The notes below the pieces were generated by a model. It worked only from the letters and a program-made list of their open reading frames with translations. It did no database searches and was not told the origin of the DNA. Source: Gelidibacter algens (GTDB taxonomy: Bacteria; Bacteroidota; Bacteroidia; Flavobacteriales; Flavobacteriaceae). From it: 64,000 nt of DNA. The translations under genes and the position numbers were made by a program. The stretch lies in contig NZ_LZRN01000012.1 in assembly GCF_001678675.1 (NCBI RefSeq), forward strand, positions 47,224 to 111,223. The letters are read 5' to 3'. Shown in pieces: positions 1-8,969 of the stretch (its first letter is position 1; every line of letters starts with the position of its first letter).

Positions 1-70
1 TTTTGAGCATCTGATTTTGGTCGTTTTCATCCGGACCAATATGGCGAAGTGCAAAAGCGTTTGTATTCAT
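1..70 (-). CDS. gcvP: Glycine dehydrogenase (GcvP), N-terminal end only
   Basis: Only the first 23 codons lie in the window; the gene runs off the left edge. Read on the reverse strand from the ATG at 70, the protein begins MNTNAFALRHIGPDEND, which matches the typical opening of the P-protein of the glycine cleavage system (the FALRHIGP stretch). The enzyme is PLP-dependent, decarboxylates glycine and passes the aminomethyl group to the H-protein lipoyl arm. The call rests on this short but characteristic start, so the family is likely while nothing can be said of the rest of the gene. Confidence 0.7.
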   Translation of the reverse strand, partial: MNTNAFALRHIGPDENDQNQMLK

Positions 71-151
71 TAAAATGTAGTTGTGTTTTGAAGCGCAAAA
101 TTACGGAAATAAAGCCCATTTTTAGTTAACGAAATCTAAAGTTTTTAACCA

Positions 152-185
152 TTTGGAAGTCTTATTAACACATTGCTTATTTTTG
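152..185 (+). promoter_or_regulatory. Bacteroidota-type promoter before the UbiA-like gene
   Basis: TTTG at 152-155 and TATTTTTG at 178-185 fit the Bacteroidota consensus (TTTG, 19-23 bases, TAnnTTTG). The ATG follows only 5 bases after the -7 box, so the transcript would have almost no leader if this start is used. Confidence 0.45.
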
Positions 186-189
186 TAAA

Positions 190-1064
190 ATGACGCAGTT
201 AAAGCCTTTGTTTGACTTTTATATCAATAGTAGCATTCACGTGGCTTTAGCTGTACTTGCAATGACTTATGTGACACTTTTGGAACTCAATTTACCAACA
301 GATTGGAGTCTGCTTTTGTTTATCTTTTTCTCTTCAATAACGGGTTATAATTTTGTAAAGTATTTCGGGCTGGCAAAGTTTCACCATCGGCATTTGGCAA
401 CCTGGTTGAAAGTTATTCAGGTATTTTCATTGGCTTGCTTTCTGTTGATGCTTTGGTTTGCGTTACAACTAAGGCTTCAAACCTTACTTTTTATTGCGGT
501 TTTTGCCATAGTCACATTTTTATATGCAATTCCTTTTTTGCCGAGTCATCTTTTTATGGACCAACAAAAAAATCTTAGGAACATTGGAGGTTTAAAGGTG
601 TATGTGATTGCGCTGGTCTGGGCGGGAGTAACCGTTTTATTGCCGGTATTGAATAACAATCTTGGTTTTTCTCTTGATGTTTGGATCATGGCCGGACAAC
701 GGTTTATTTTGGTGATGCTATTAATGTTGCCTTTTGAAATTAGGGATTTGCAATATGACAGTCTCAAATTGGCGACAATTCCTCAAAAAATAGGGGTGAA
801 GAACACAAAAATTATGGGACTTCTAATGGGCATTCTCTTTTTGATGCTAGAATTTTTAAAAGACGAATATAGTTACAAACTGATTTTAATGACCATGGCA
901 GTAACACTTACGATTTTTACTTTTTATTGCGTTTTCAAAATAAAAACAGAAGTGATTATTATAGCTCTTTTTGGGTAGAAAGTGTACCGATACTATGGCT
1001 GGTTTTACACTTGTATTTTTTAACTGTTTTTTCAATTGACTGTCGAGTAGTTGACGCTCGCTAG
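190..1064 (+). pseudogene. UbiA-like multi-span membrane protein, frameshifted near the end
   Basis: A hydrophobic protein with about eight membrane segments. The stretch FEIRDLQYDSLKLATIPQ near residue 180 resembles the second Asp-rich motif of UbiA prenyltransferases, but the first NDxxD-type motif is not clear, so the function is uncertain. The frame opened at 190 stops at 978 after an unlikely tail. One base further back in phase, the sequence continues as SDYYSSFWVESVPILWLVLH and stops at 1062-1064, which looks like the natural end. The switch lies in A-rich sequence around 937-946 and needs one extra base, so a homopolymer deletion or sequencing error is likely. Its 3' end overlaps the converging reverse-strand gene. 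Confidence 0.6.
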
Positions 1065-1260
1065 CATTCAGACATTCCAGATTTGAGGTTTTTATTGCTT
1101 TGGTCAATTTGTTGTTGCGGTTAACATAAAGCCGTGTGGTTCGGCACCATAAGTATCGAAAAGTCAGTTTGACCTTTTCCCACAGCGTAGATTCACGATA
1201 TTGTGATTTATCACAGATATGAAACGCTTCTTCCTTTGAAATTAAAAATAATTTTGACAT
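886..1260 (-). CDS. Small protein encoded directly after the ECF sigma gene
   Basis: Begins MSKLFLISKEEAFHICDKSQ at the ATG at 1260, 8 bases after the stop of the sigma factor gene, so the two are almost certainly one operon. The first 80 or so residues (basic, with KLTFRYLWCRTTRLYVNRNN and a helical end DSQLKKQLKN) resemble a short flavobacterial family that follows sigma factors; an anti-sigma or regulatory role is only inferred from position. A longer reading upstream of this ATG would overlap the sigma gene and is not used. The last 40 or so residues overlap the converging gene and may not be part of the functional protein. Confidence 0.55.
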   Translation of the reverse strand: MSKLFLISKEEAFHICDKSQYRESTLWEKVKLTFRYLWCRTTRLYVNRNNKLTKAIKTSNLECLNASERQLLDSQLKKQLKNTSVKPAIVSVHFLPKKSYNNHFCFYFENAIKSKNRKCYCHGH

Positions 1261-1268
1261 TGCTATGA

Positions 1269-1820
1269 TTATAACCAGTTTTTCTCCATGCATTCTGCCA
1301 TGGCAGTACGTGCACGATGAATTATGACCCATAAGTTAGACGCAGTGATATTTAATTCATTACAAATAGTTTCTGTTTCATAATTTAAAATTGTTTTCAT
1401 TTTAAAAACGGTAGCTTGCTTTTCTGACAACTTATCCATGCAATTATAGATGGCATCGCCAAGTTCAGTGTTTTCAAGCGATTCTTGAGCATTTAAGTAC
1501 CCCTCATCTTCTACCCGTTCTTCGAGCCAGTCGCCTTCATTTTCTTCCATATTATAAGTCATTCGAACTTCAGCCTGGCCTTTCTTGGAGTTAATTTTTC
1601 TGTAATAATCGATTATTTTTCTTTTCAAGATAGAAATAAGCCACGTCCGTTCGCTAGCTTCGCCTTTAAAATTTTTCATAGACTTTAGGCCTGCAAAGAA
1701 GGTGTCCTGAATTAAATCTTTTGCAATTTCGCGGTCATTGACCCTCGTAATTGTATAATTAAAGAGATAATCGGAATAAAGTTCAATCCACTTATTTGGG
1801 TTGATTTGATGATCTGACAT
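1269..1820 (-). CDS. ECF-type RNA polymerase sigma factor
   Basis: A 183-residue sigma-70 family protein of ECF size. Region 2 is seen at about residues 10-75 (YSDYLFNYTITRVNDREIA, then DLIQDTFFAGLKSMKNFKGE and the WLISILKRKIIDYYRK helix). Region 4 is at about 120-180 (LSEKQATVFKMKTILNYE and a helix-turn-helix ending in NLWVIIHRARTAMAECM). It directs core RNA polymerase to a small regulon. The usual transmembrane anti-sigma factor is not next to it; instead a small soluble protein follows after 8 bases. The target genes cannot be told from the window. Confidence 0.9.
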   Translation of the reverse strand: MSDHQINPNKWIELYSDYLFNYTITRVNDREIAKDLIQDTFFAGLKSMKNFKGEASERTWLISILKRKIIDYYRKINSKKGQAEVRMTYNMEENEGDWLEERVEDEGYLNAQESLENTELGDAIYNCMDKLSEKQATVFKMKTILNYETETICNELNITASNLWVIIHRARTAMAECMEKNWL

Positions 1821-1862
1821 CTGTTTTTATAGCAATTTGTATCAAAAATAGGCAAATTAATC

Positions 1863-2010
1863 CTAATTATGGAGCAAATTCATTAAAGCGTTTTCAATGC
1901 ATTTAAATTTGAATTTAAAACCATTATCCAACAAACGTTTTGGTATGACGTTTCTGCTTTTAAGGATGAGTTCAGTTTCTGTGCCGATGAGTTTGGCACC
2001 CATTTTTAAG
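1863..2010 (-). pseudogene. Relic of a TIGR01777-type epimerase C-terminus
   Basis: The reverse strand carries KMGAKLIGTETELILKSRNV followed by IPKRLLDNGFKFKFKCIENA and a stop at 1863-1865. The VIPKRLLDNGFKF stretch is typical of the C-terminal end of TIGR01777-family NAD-dependent epimerases. No intact upstream part exists: the frame is broken before about 2010. A second unassigned open stretch on the same strand (2086-2220, containing FENEQIAIGYFVEFSNVFEM) may be another relic. The whole of 1821-2226 therefore looks like decayed coding sequence. Confidence 0.5.
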
Positions 2011-2226
2011 AGCTAATTTGGATGCGAAATGCCAATGAAATTAATCACTGGCAGTTTCGGATGGCAGCCGGCATTGAACACTCCTTTATGACCTTACTTT
2101 TTTTTGTATGGCATTGTCTAAAAATTTCATCTCGAACACATTTGAAAATTCTACGAAATATCCAATGGCTATCTGTTCATTTTCAAAAGCCCTCAAACTG
2201 ACAAAACCCAAACCAACTAAAACCGA

Positions 2227-4260
2227 TTATTTTTCAATAAGACCGGCCCGTTTTAATAAAGCGTCTGGTTTTGGTTCTTGACCTCTAAAGCGTTTATAAA
2301 GTACCATGGGGTCTTCAATACCACCTTGAGAAAGCACATGCTCTTTAAATTTTGTGGCCACGTTTTTATCAAAAATACCCTTTTCCGTAAAAAATTCGAA
2401 TGCGTCTGCATCCAATACTTCAGCCCATTTGTAGCTGTAGTACCCTGAAGAATATCCGCCTTGAAAAATATGTGAAAACGACGTGCTCATGCAATTTTCC
2501 TTGACATCTGGGAATAACTGTGTGCCCTCAAAAGCGTTTAACTCATGCGTTTTGACATCTGTAATTGGCGTTGGGTCAATGCCATGCCAACTCATGTCCA
2601 AAAGACCAAAGCTCAGCTGGCGTAAGGTCTGCATGCCTTCATGAAAAGCAGAGGAATCCTTAATTTTTTGCACCAAATCCATTGGGATCAGTTCGCCGGT
2701 TTGATAGTGTGTGGCAAATAGCTCTAACGCTTCTTTTTCATAACACCAGTTTTCAAACACCTGACTTGGCAATTCCACAAAATCCCAAAACACGCTGGTA
2801 CCCGATAAACTTGGATACGTTGTATTGGCCAGCATCCCATGGAGTGCATGCCCAAATTCATGAAACAAAGTAGTAACTTCATTAAACGTCAATAGTGAAG
2901 GCTTGGTTTTTGTAGGTTTTGTAAAATTGCACACAATGGAAATGTGTGGGCGCTCGTTTTTATGCTCTTTCACAAATTGAGGTTTGTAAATGGTCATCCA
3001 TGCCCCATTGCGTTTTCCTGTTCTTGGAAAGAAATCGGCGTAAAAAATGGAAACCATTTCACCATTGGCATCGGTTACTTTGTAAGTAAGGACTTCATCG
3101 TGATATTTGTCAATGCTAGTGATTTCTTCAAATTCGAGTCCATATAATTTTTGTGCGACTTTAAAAGCCCCGTTGATGACATTTTCAAGCTTAAAATATG
3201 GTTTTAACTTTTCATCGTCCAAATCAAATCGTTGCTGCTTCAGCTTTTCAGCATAATAGGCAGAATCCCATTTTTCTAGTGTGCTGATGCCGTCTAGGGT
3301 ATTGGCAAATTCTTGAAGTTCCTGAAATTCACGCAAGGCGGCAGGTTTTGCCTTTACCAAAAGTTCTTCCAAAAAGGCCTCAACTTTTTGAGGCGTTTTT
3401 GCCATCCGTTCTTCAAGCACAAAATGGGCATGTGTTTTATACCCTAGTAATTGTGCACGTTCAAAGCGCAATGTTGCAATTTGTAAGACGTTGTTTTGAT
3501 TATCCAACGCGTCTCCTTTAAATGCTTTTTTTCCGGCAGCTATGGCTAATTTCTCTCTCAGCGCTCTATTGTCTGCATAGGTCAAAAATGGAATATAGCT
3601 CGGGTAATCCAAAGTAAATAGCCAACCTTCTTGATCTTTACTTTCTGCCAATTGCTTTGCTGCTTCCAAGACACCTTCTGGTAATCCTGAAAGTTCCTCT
3701 TCATTGAGAACCAGCATTTCAAAGTTGTTGGTTTCTGCTAAAACATTCTCACCAAATTTTAATTGGAGTTGGCTCAATTGTTTGTCAATAGCTCTAAGTT
3801 TTTGTTTTTTGTCTTCGGAAAGATTAGCACCATTACGTGCAAAGCTCTTGTACTGTTTATCCAGAAGCGTTTGTTGCTCAACAGTTAAATCTAAAGTGTC
3901 TTTGCTATCATAAACGGCTTTGACCCTTTTAAATAAATCTTCGTTCAAAGTAATGTCATTACCAAATTCTGATAGCAAAGGCGAAACGTCTTGAGCGATT
4001 TTTTGAATGGTATCGTTGGTTTCGGCCGAATTCAAATTGAAAAAGATACTGGAAATCCGATCTAATTGCTGTCCAGAAAACTCTAAGGCTTCCGTGGTGT
4101 TCTCAAAAGTTGGTGCTGCTTCAGAAGCGGTGATGGCATTAATCTCAGCCCTAGCGTCTTCAATCGCAATTTTGAACGCGGGCAAAAAATCGGCGTCCGT
4201 TATTTGAGAAAAGGGTGCAGTGTTATAGGTAGTATCGAAAGGTGTATTTAAAATAGTCAT
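2227..4260 (-). CDS. dcp: M3-family zinc metallopeptidase (oligopeptidase A / Dcp type)
   Basis: A 677-residue protein of normal length for the M3 family, without a signal peptide, so probably cytoplasmic. The zinc site is TLFHEFGHALHGM at about residue 465, with the third ligand in the following helix (VELPSQVFENW). The rest is the all-helical M3 scaffold. Such enzymes degrade short peptides; Dcp removes C-terminal dipeptides and oligopeptidase A cleaves internally, and the sequence alone does not decide between them. It stands alone, followed by decayed sequence. Confidence 0.92.
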   Translation of the reverse strand: MTILNTPFDTTYNTAPFSQITDADFLPAFKIAIEDARAEINAITASEAAPTFENTTEALEFSGQQLDRISSIFFNLNSAETNDTIQKIAQDVSPLLSEFGNDITLNEDLFKRVKAVYDSKDTLDLTVEQQTLLDKQYKSFARNGANLSEDKKQKLRAIDKQLSQLQLKFGENVLAETNNFEMLVLNEEELSGLPEGVLEAAKQLAESKDQEGWLFTLDYPSYIPFLTYADNRALREKLAIAAGKKAFKGDALDNQNNVLQIATLRFERAQLLGYKTHAHFVLEERMAKTPQKVEAFLEELLVKAKPAALREFQELQEFANTLDGISTLEKWDSAYYAEKLKQQRFDLDDEKLKPYFKLENVINGAFKVAQKLYGLEFEEITSIDKYHDEVLTYKVTDANGEMVSIFYADFFPRTGKRNGAWMTIYKPQFVKEHKNERPHISIVCNFTKPTKTKPSLLTFNEVTTLFHEFGHALHGMLANTTYPSLSGTSVFWDFVELPSQVFENWCYEKEALELFATHYQTGELIPMDLVQKIKDSSAFHEGMQTLRQLSFGLLDMSWHGIDPTPITDVKTHELNAFEGTQLFPDVKENCMSTSFSHIFQGGYSSGYYSYKWAEVLDADAFEFFTEKGIFDKNVATKFKEHVLSQGGIEDPMVLYKRFRGQEPKPDALLKRAGLIEK

Positions 4261-4337
4261 AACTAATTTTTTCTGATGAGTAAATGTTCTGTGAATGGCT
4301 CCCCAATAAAATGTTGAGGGTCCGATTATTAACTTAA

Positions 4338-4458
4338 TATTTTGGTTTTAGAAAGATTATAGTTTTACCTTTGCAAAACAATTTTAAAGAAGTTTTTTAA
4401 AAATTCTTTATGATCGTTGATTAATAGCAAGAAATCCCCGGCCTAGGTCGGGGTTTTC
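4338..4458 (+). ncRNA. Candidate short transcript between a promoter and a terminator
   Basis: On the forward strand TTTG at about 4339, 20-21 bases, then TACCTTTG (4366-4373) form a good Bacteroidota promoter. Some 60 bases downstream a GC-rich hairpin with a T-rich tail ends at 4458. No ORF of note lies between, and the genes on both sides are on the reverse strand. A small RNA of about 80 nt is therefore possible. The hairpin equally serves as the terminator of purE, so this remains a weak call. Confidence 0.25.
4433..4458. terminator. Hairpin terminator downstream of purE
   Basis: ATCCCCGGCCTAGGTCGGGG folds into a near-perfect GC-rich stem, followed by TTTTCT on the forward strand. It lies just beyond the stop of purE (reverse strand) and probably acts in both directions. 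Confidence 0.6.
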
Positions 4459-4462
4459 TATG

Positions 4463-4948
4463 TTAATATTCCAAGGTTTTGGACGATTCTAAAACTTTAG
4501 CTTTTAAGTCTTCTTTATAGGCTATAATTTTTTCCTGAACCTGAGCATCAGAACTTCCTATAATTTGAGCCGCCAAAATGCCTGCATTTTTAGCACCATT
4601 AAGCGCCACAGTAGCTACAGGGACACCTCCTGGCATTTGAAGAATAGAGAGGATAGAATCCCACCCGTCAATGGAATTGCTGCTTTTTACGGGAACACCA
4701 ATTACTGGCAGTGGCGATAAAGAAGCGATCATTCCCGGTAAATGCGCGGCACCTCCTGCACCTGCGATGATCACCGAAAATCCGCGCGTATGTGCATTTT
4801 TTCCATAATCGAATAATTTTTCCGGTGTTCTATGTGCTGAAACAATATCAACTTCGATATCTATATTAAATTGGTTTAAGATGTCAATAGCCTCCTGCAT
4901 AACTGGCAGATCGCTTTTGCTTCCCATGATGATTCCTATTTTGCTCAT
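4463..4948 (-). CDS. purE: N5-carboxyaminoimidazole ribonucleotide mutase (PurE)
   Basis: Converts N5-CAIR to CAIR in purine synthesis. The 161-residue protein starts MSKIGIIMGSKSDLPVMQ at the ATG at 4948; a longer reading from 4972 adds a non-conserved tail and is rejected. Class I PurE motifs are visible: MGSKSDLPVM (phosphate binding), VSAHRTPEKLFDY with the active-site histidine, and GAGGAAHLPGMIAS. It follows purK by 45 bases in the same direction, so the two carboxylation steps are made from one transcript. Confidence 0.95.
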   Translation of the reverse strand: MSKIGIIMGSKSDLPVMQEAIDILNQFNIDIEVDIVSAHRTPEKLFDYGKNAHTRGFSVIIAGAGGAAHLPGMIASLSPLPVIGVPVKSSNSIDGWDSILSILQMPGGVPVATVALNGAKNAGILAAQIIGSSDAQVQEKIIAYKEDLKAKVLESSKTLEY

Positions 4949-4993
4949 ATTTTTTAAATTATAAATAATCAAAATTCCAAGTTTGCTTCGGAT

Positions 4994-6148
4994 TTATTGA
5001 CTGATGACCTTAATTAAATTTTTGACGTCTTCCGCAATTTGCCGCGCTGTGTTCAAGTCTTCATTGACAATCGTGACGTGCCCCATTTTTCGGAAAGGTC
5101 GTGTTTGTTTTTTACCATAGATGTGCGGGGTAACACCTTCCATAGCCATAATTTCAGATATATGTTCATAGTGTACATCTCCCGAATAACCTTCAGCTCC
5201 AACCAGATTCACCATCACACCTGCAACTTTATAATCTGTTTTACCCAATGGCAAATTTAAAATGGCTCTGATGTGCTGTTCAAATTGCGAGGTGTAACCA
5301 GATTCTATGGTATGGTGACCAGAATTATGAGGTCTTGGTGCAACTTCATTGACCAAAATCTCATCGTTTTGAGTCTGAAACATTTCAACAGCCAATAAGC
5401 CTACATGATTAAAAGCCTGAGACACTTTAAGTGCAGTTTCCTTTGCTTTTAGGGCTACTGCAGCACTGATTCTCGCAGGACAAATGACATATTCCACTTG
5501 GTTGGCCTCTGGGTGAAATTCCATTTCTACCACGGGGTATGTTTTAACATCTCCATCTACATTTCTGCTCACAATAACCGCAAGTTCATTTTTAAACGGA
5601 ATCATGGTTTCTGCAATACATTCGCCATCTTTCAGCGTTTTCAGATCGGCTTTGCTTCGCACTACTTTTACGCCGTTGCCATCATATCCAAACTGAGCAG
5701 CTTTCCAAACAAACGGTAATTGGAGTCCGCCATTATCAATTGCGTCTTCAATTTCAGAGACATAGGCAAATCTTGCAAATTCTGCCGTTGCAATATTATG
5801 GTCCACATAAAATAGTTTTTGAGTGGCCTTATTCTGAATAATTTTTAGGGTTTTTGAGGAAGGAAACACTTTTACACCTTGTTTTTCCAAAGTTTCTAAA
5901 GCATTGACATTAACATTTTCAATCTCTATGGTCAGTACGTCTACGTTTTTGCCGAAATTGACTACGGTCTCATAATCCATCAAGTCGCCTTGGGTAAATT
6001 CATTACAGGCAATTTTAGAAGGCGCTTCTGCACTAGGATCAAGAACACAAGTATAAATATCAAATTTTCGAGTTTCTGTAAGCAGCATTTTGCCCAACTG
6101 GCCTCCACCAAGAATACCTAGTTTAAATTTAGAAGAAAAATAATTCAT
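4994..6148 (-). CDS. purK: N5-carboxyaminoimidazole ribonucleotide synthase (PurK)
   Basis: An ATP-grasp enzyme (384 residues, usual length) that makes N5-CAIR from AIR, bicarbonate and ATP, feeding PurE encoded next. Visible features are the N-terminal nucleotide-binding start LGILGGGQLGKMLLTE, the central ATP-grasp region (FVWKAAQFGYDGNGVKVV), and the C-terminal NEVAPRPHNSGHHTIES that contacts substrate. First gene of a purK-purE operon transcribed away from hpt-adk; the shared intergenic region holds promoters for both. Confidence 0.95.
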   Translation of the reverse strand: MNYFSSKFKLGILGGGQLGKMLLTETRKFDIYTCVLDPSAEAPSKIACNEFTQGDLMDYETVVNFGKNVDVLTIEIENVNVNALETLEKQGVKVFPSSKTLKIIQNKATQKLFYVDHNIATAEFARFAYVSEIEDAIDNGGLQLPFVWKAAQFGYDGNGVKVVRSKADLKTLKDGECIAETMIPFKNELAVIVSRNVDGDVKTYPVVEMEFHPEANQVEYVICPARISAAVALKAKETALKVSQAFNHVGLLAVEMFQTQNDEILVNEVAPRPHNSGHHTIESGYTSQFEQHIRAILNLPLGKTDYKVAGVMVNLVGAEGYSGDVHYEHISEIMAMEGVTPHIYGKKQTRPFRKMGHVTIVNEDLNTARQIAEDVKNLIKVISQ

Positions 6149-6199
6149 GTTTAAGGTTCTTACAGAGAAAAATCATTTAATTTTAGCTCATTAATATCG

Positions 6200-6207
6200 C
6201 AAAAATA
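6200..6207 (-). promoter_or_regulatory. -7 box for purK-purE
   Basis: Reverse-strand TATTTTTG matches the Bacteroidota -7 element and lies about 50 bases before the purK start. A TTTG lies further upstream than the ideal spacing, so only the -7 box is called. Confidence 0.4.
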
Positions 6208-6272
6208 CGTCTAAACTCTGAAAGGTGTGGATCAAATCTGGAAATTTCAAGAGTAAATTTTAAATCAAAAGC

Positions 6273-6280
6273 CTATCTTT
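6273..6280 (+). promoter_or_regulatory. -7 box for hpt-adk
   Basis: TATCTTTG fits TAnnTTTG and lies 23 bases before the TTG start of the hpt-adk gene. It is divergent from the purK promoter in the same 155-bp intergenic region. Confidence 0.45.
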
Positions 6281-6303
6281 GCATCTTCTAAAAACCGAAA
6301 ACA

Positions 6304-7413
6304 TTGATCAAACTTCACGATTTATATTTTAAGCCCTTTATTTCTGAAAAAGAAATTGACTCCACCGTACAGAGAATGGTGGATGAGGTTGCGGCCGATA
6401 TAAAAGAAGAGGTTCCTGTGTTTGTGGGTGTTTTAAACGGATCATTCATGTTTGTGAGTGATTTTGTAAAAAAATATCCAAAACCTTGTGAAGTTACCTT
6501 TATTAAATTAGCGTCATATGAAGGCGTAAAATCTACTGAAGATATTGAGCGTTTGATTGGATTGACCCAGGATTTGACTGGTAGAATTGTGGTGATTCTT
6601 GAAGATATTATCGACACTGGTAATACATTGGAAGAAATTCATCGTATTTTTGAAAATGAAAACGTCAAGGAATTAAAAATAGCCACCCTATTTCACAAAC
6701 CCGAAGCTTACAAAAAAGACTTTAAACTACATTATATTGGTATTGATATTCCCAAAAAATTCATTGTTGGATATGGATTGGACTACGACGGATTGGGAAG
6801 GGATTTGCCTGAAGTATATCAATTAAAAACAACACAACACATGACCAATTTTGTCCTCTTTGGACCTCCAGGTGCTGGAAAAGGAACCCAGGCCAATTTT
6901 TTGAAGGAGACTTATAACCTTGTACATATTTCCACTGGTGATGTGTTTAGAAATAATATCAAAAATGAAACCGCTTTGGGCATGCTTGCCAAGTCTTTTA
7001 TGGATAAAGGCGAGTTAGTGCCAGATCAAGTCACTATTGATATGTTAAATGCCGAAGTTGAGAAAAATGCTGGCGCCAATGGTTTTATTTTTGATGGTTT
7101 TCCAAGAACAAATGCCCAGGCTAAAGCATTGGATGAACTGATGGACAACAAAGATTCGCAAATTAATGCCATGATTGCTCTTGAAGTTGATGATGAGGTT
7201 TTGGTAACGCGTTTGTTAGACCGCGGGAAAACCAGCGGAAGACCAGATGATGCTGATGAGCAAATTATCAGAAACCGTATTAAGGAGTACTACAAAAAAA
7301 CAGCTATATTAAAAGAGTATTATATGGCCCAAGATAAATATTGCGGGGTAGATGGTGTTGGTAGTATCTCTGAAATCACAGAGCGGTTGATTAAGGTGAT
7401 TGACAGATTATAA
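6304..7413 (+). CDS. adk: Fused hypoxanthine phosphoribosyltransferase and adenylate kinase
   Basis: A 369-residue two-domain protein. Residues 1-178 are a purine phosphoribosyltransferase with the PRPP loop VVILEDIIDTGNTLEEIH. From residue 181 (MTNFVLFGPPGAGKGTQ) follows a full adenylate kinase with Walker A, GFPRTNAQAKALD and the LID region DRGKTSGRPDDADEQ. It thus pairs base salvage to IMP or GMP with AMP+ATP to 2 ADP conversion in one cytoplasmic chain. This fusion is known in Bacteroidota. A TAA at 6289 excludes an upstream start, and no ATG is near, so TTG at 6304 is used. M181 could serve as an internal start, but no sign of that is seen. Confidence 0.93.
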   Translation: MIKLHDLYFKPFISEKEIDSTVQRMVDEVAADIKEEVPVFVGVLNGSFMFVSDFVKKYPKPCEVTFIKLASYEGVKSTEDIERLIGLTQDLTGRIVVILEDIIDTGNTLEEIHRIFENENVKELKIATLFHKPEAYKKDFKLHYIGIDIPKKFIVGYGLDYDGLGRDLPEVYQLKTTQHMTNFVLFGPPGAGKGTQANFLKETYNLVHISTGDVFRNNIKNETALGMLAKSFMDKGELVPDQVTIDMLNAEVEKNAGANGFIFDGFPRTNAQAKALDELMDNKDSQINAMIALEVDDEVLVTRLLDRGKTSGRPDDADEQIIRNRIKEYYKKTAILKEYYMAQDKYCGVDGVGSISEITERLIKVIDRL

Positions 7414-7543
7414 AATATTCCTGAGCTGGTCAACCCCTAAATTTTCGGTATTATAATTTTTTGTAGAATAATGGATTCTGACCTTTCTTAACAGATCGTA
7501 TTTAAATTCATTGAATAAAATCCCACACTGGTGGGAAGTGAAC

Positions 7544-8542
7544 ATGACTGAAGGAAATTTTGTTGATTATGTAAAAATGAATGTGCAATCCGGAAACGGA
7601 GGTAAGGGCTCTATGCACTTGCACCGCGAGAAATTTATCACTAAAGGAGGCCCTGATGGTGGTGATGGAGGTCGTGGTGGGCATGTCATTATTAGAGGTA
7701 ATGAAAACCAATGGACGTTATTTCATTTAAAATTTAAAAAGCATATTAGGGCCGGCCATGGTGGGCATGGTAGTGGCTCTAGAAGTTCAGGTGCTGATGG
7801 TGAGGATGTTTATATTGACGTGCCGTTGGGAACGGTAGTAAGAGATTTTGAAACCAATGAGATCATTTTTGAAATCACTGAAGACGGTGAAGAGAAAATT
7901 ATTGTTGAAGGTGGAAAAGGCGGGCTCGGAAACTGGCATTTTAAAACGTCAACCAATCAAACGCCCCGCTATTCACAACCCGGTATTCCTTTAGAGGAGC
8001 GCGACATCTTGATGGAACTTAAACTTTTGGCAGACGTTGGCCTTGTAGGCTTTCCCAATGCTGGAAAATCGACCTTATTGTCTGTGATTACATCGGCAAA
8101 ACCAAAGATTGCTGATTATGAGTTTACGACACTTAAGCCCAATTTAGGCATCGTTGAATATCGTGATTTTCAATCTTTTGTAATGGCGGATATTCCCGGT
8201 ATTATTGAAGGCGCTGCAGAAGGCAAAGGTCTTGGGCACTATTTTCTGAGACATATAGAACGTAATTCCATACTACTATTTCTGGTTCCTGCCGATGCCA
8301 AGGACATTCATAAACAATACGAAATTCTCTTGGATGAATTGCGTCGCTACAATCCTGAAATGTTGGACAAGGAACGCTTCATAGTCATTTCAAAAAGTGA
8401 TATGCTAGATGCTGAACTTGAAGCCGAACTCAAAAAAGAACTTGACAAAACCTTACCAATAGATTATATGTTCATTTCCTCTGTGGCCCAAAAAGGAATC
8501 ACGGAATTGAAAGATAAACTATGGAAAATGCTGAATGACTAA
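7544..8542 (+). CDS. obg: Obg-family GTPase (CgtA)
   Basis: A 333-residue GTPase associated with the large ribosomal subunit and stress control. The glycine-rich Obg fold is at residues 1-160 ([29 protein letters not shown]). The G domain follows with G1 [12 protein letters not shown]3 [16 protein letters not shown] and G4 ISKSDML. The start [17 protein letters not shown] at 7544 fits the family; an in-frame reading from 7511 adds 11 unrelated residues. It follows hpt-adk by 130 bases, a common flavobacterial order. Confidence 0.95.
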   Translation: MTEGNFVDYVKMNVQSGNGGKGSMHLHREKFITKGGPDGGDGGRGGHVIIRGNENQWTLFHLKFKKHIRAGHGGHGSGSRSSGADGEDVYIDVPLGTVVRDFETNEIIFEITEDGEEKIIVEGGKGGLGNWHFKTSTNQTPRYSQPGIPLEERDILMELKLLADVGLVGFPNAGKSTLLSVITSAKPKIADYEFTTLKPNLGIVEYRDFQSFVMADIPGIIEGAAEGKGLGHYFLRHIERNSILLFLVPADAKDIHKQYEILLDELRRYNPEMLDKERFIVISKSDMLDAELEAELKKELDKTLPIDYMFISSVAQKGITELKDKLWKMLND

Positions 8543-8945
8543 ACAGTACATTTTATAAGGTTTGGTGTCTATAAGTACAAAAAAAGTAAAACCTAAAGAT
8601 ATGCCTGTTATTGTATGGCTTTAAGGTCTACAACCAATCAATAAAAGGCATGCATCTGTCAGTACGGCAAATCGAATAGGCGGTTTCATTTCCATTAACA
8701 TTCAAATATTAATCTTGGCTGTGGTCATGTATCCCCAATTTCTGTTGGCAGGAAGGTATTATATTTTTCATTCTGATTATAGGTTTGGCCAACGTGTCCA
8801 TTCCACCAGCGATTATTTGTTCTGCAATAACCAACTCTGTTGATAACACTTAACCACACAACCAGAAGAGAGCTAAGAGCATTAACGCTCCAAAGTTTTA
8901 ATACAATTTTAGTACTTCTAATCAAGCCTATTTTTTATCGTTTCG
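8543..8945. other. Intergenic stretch without a supported gene
   Basis: About 400 bases between obg and the SDR gene. A 66-residue reverse-strand reading (8725-8925) starts only at TTG and shows no recognisable family. No terminator or repeat stands out. Confidence 0.4.
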
Positions 8946-8953
8946 TAACTTTG
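8946..8953 (+). promoter_or_regulatory. -7 box of the SDR gene
   Basis: TAACTTTG matches TAnnTTTG exactly and lies 16 bases before the ATG at 8970. No clear -33 TTTG at the usual spacing. Confidence 0.4.
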
Positions 8954-8969
8954 GGTAAAACCATAAAAA

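Noticed and set aside
8725..8925. 66-residue reverse-strand ORF between obg and the SDR gene
   Set aside because: Starts only at TTG, no family, no promoter or coupling; composition not convincing.
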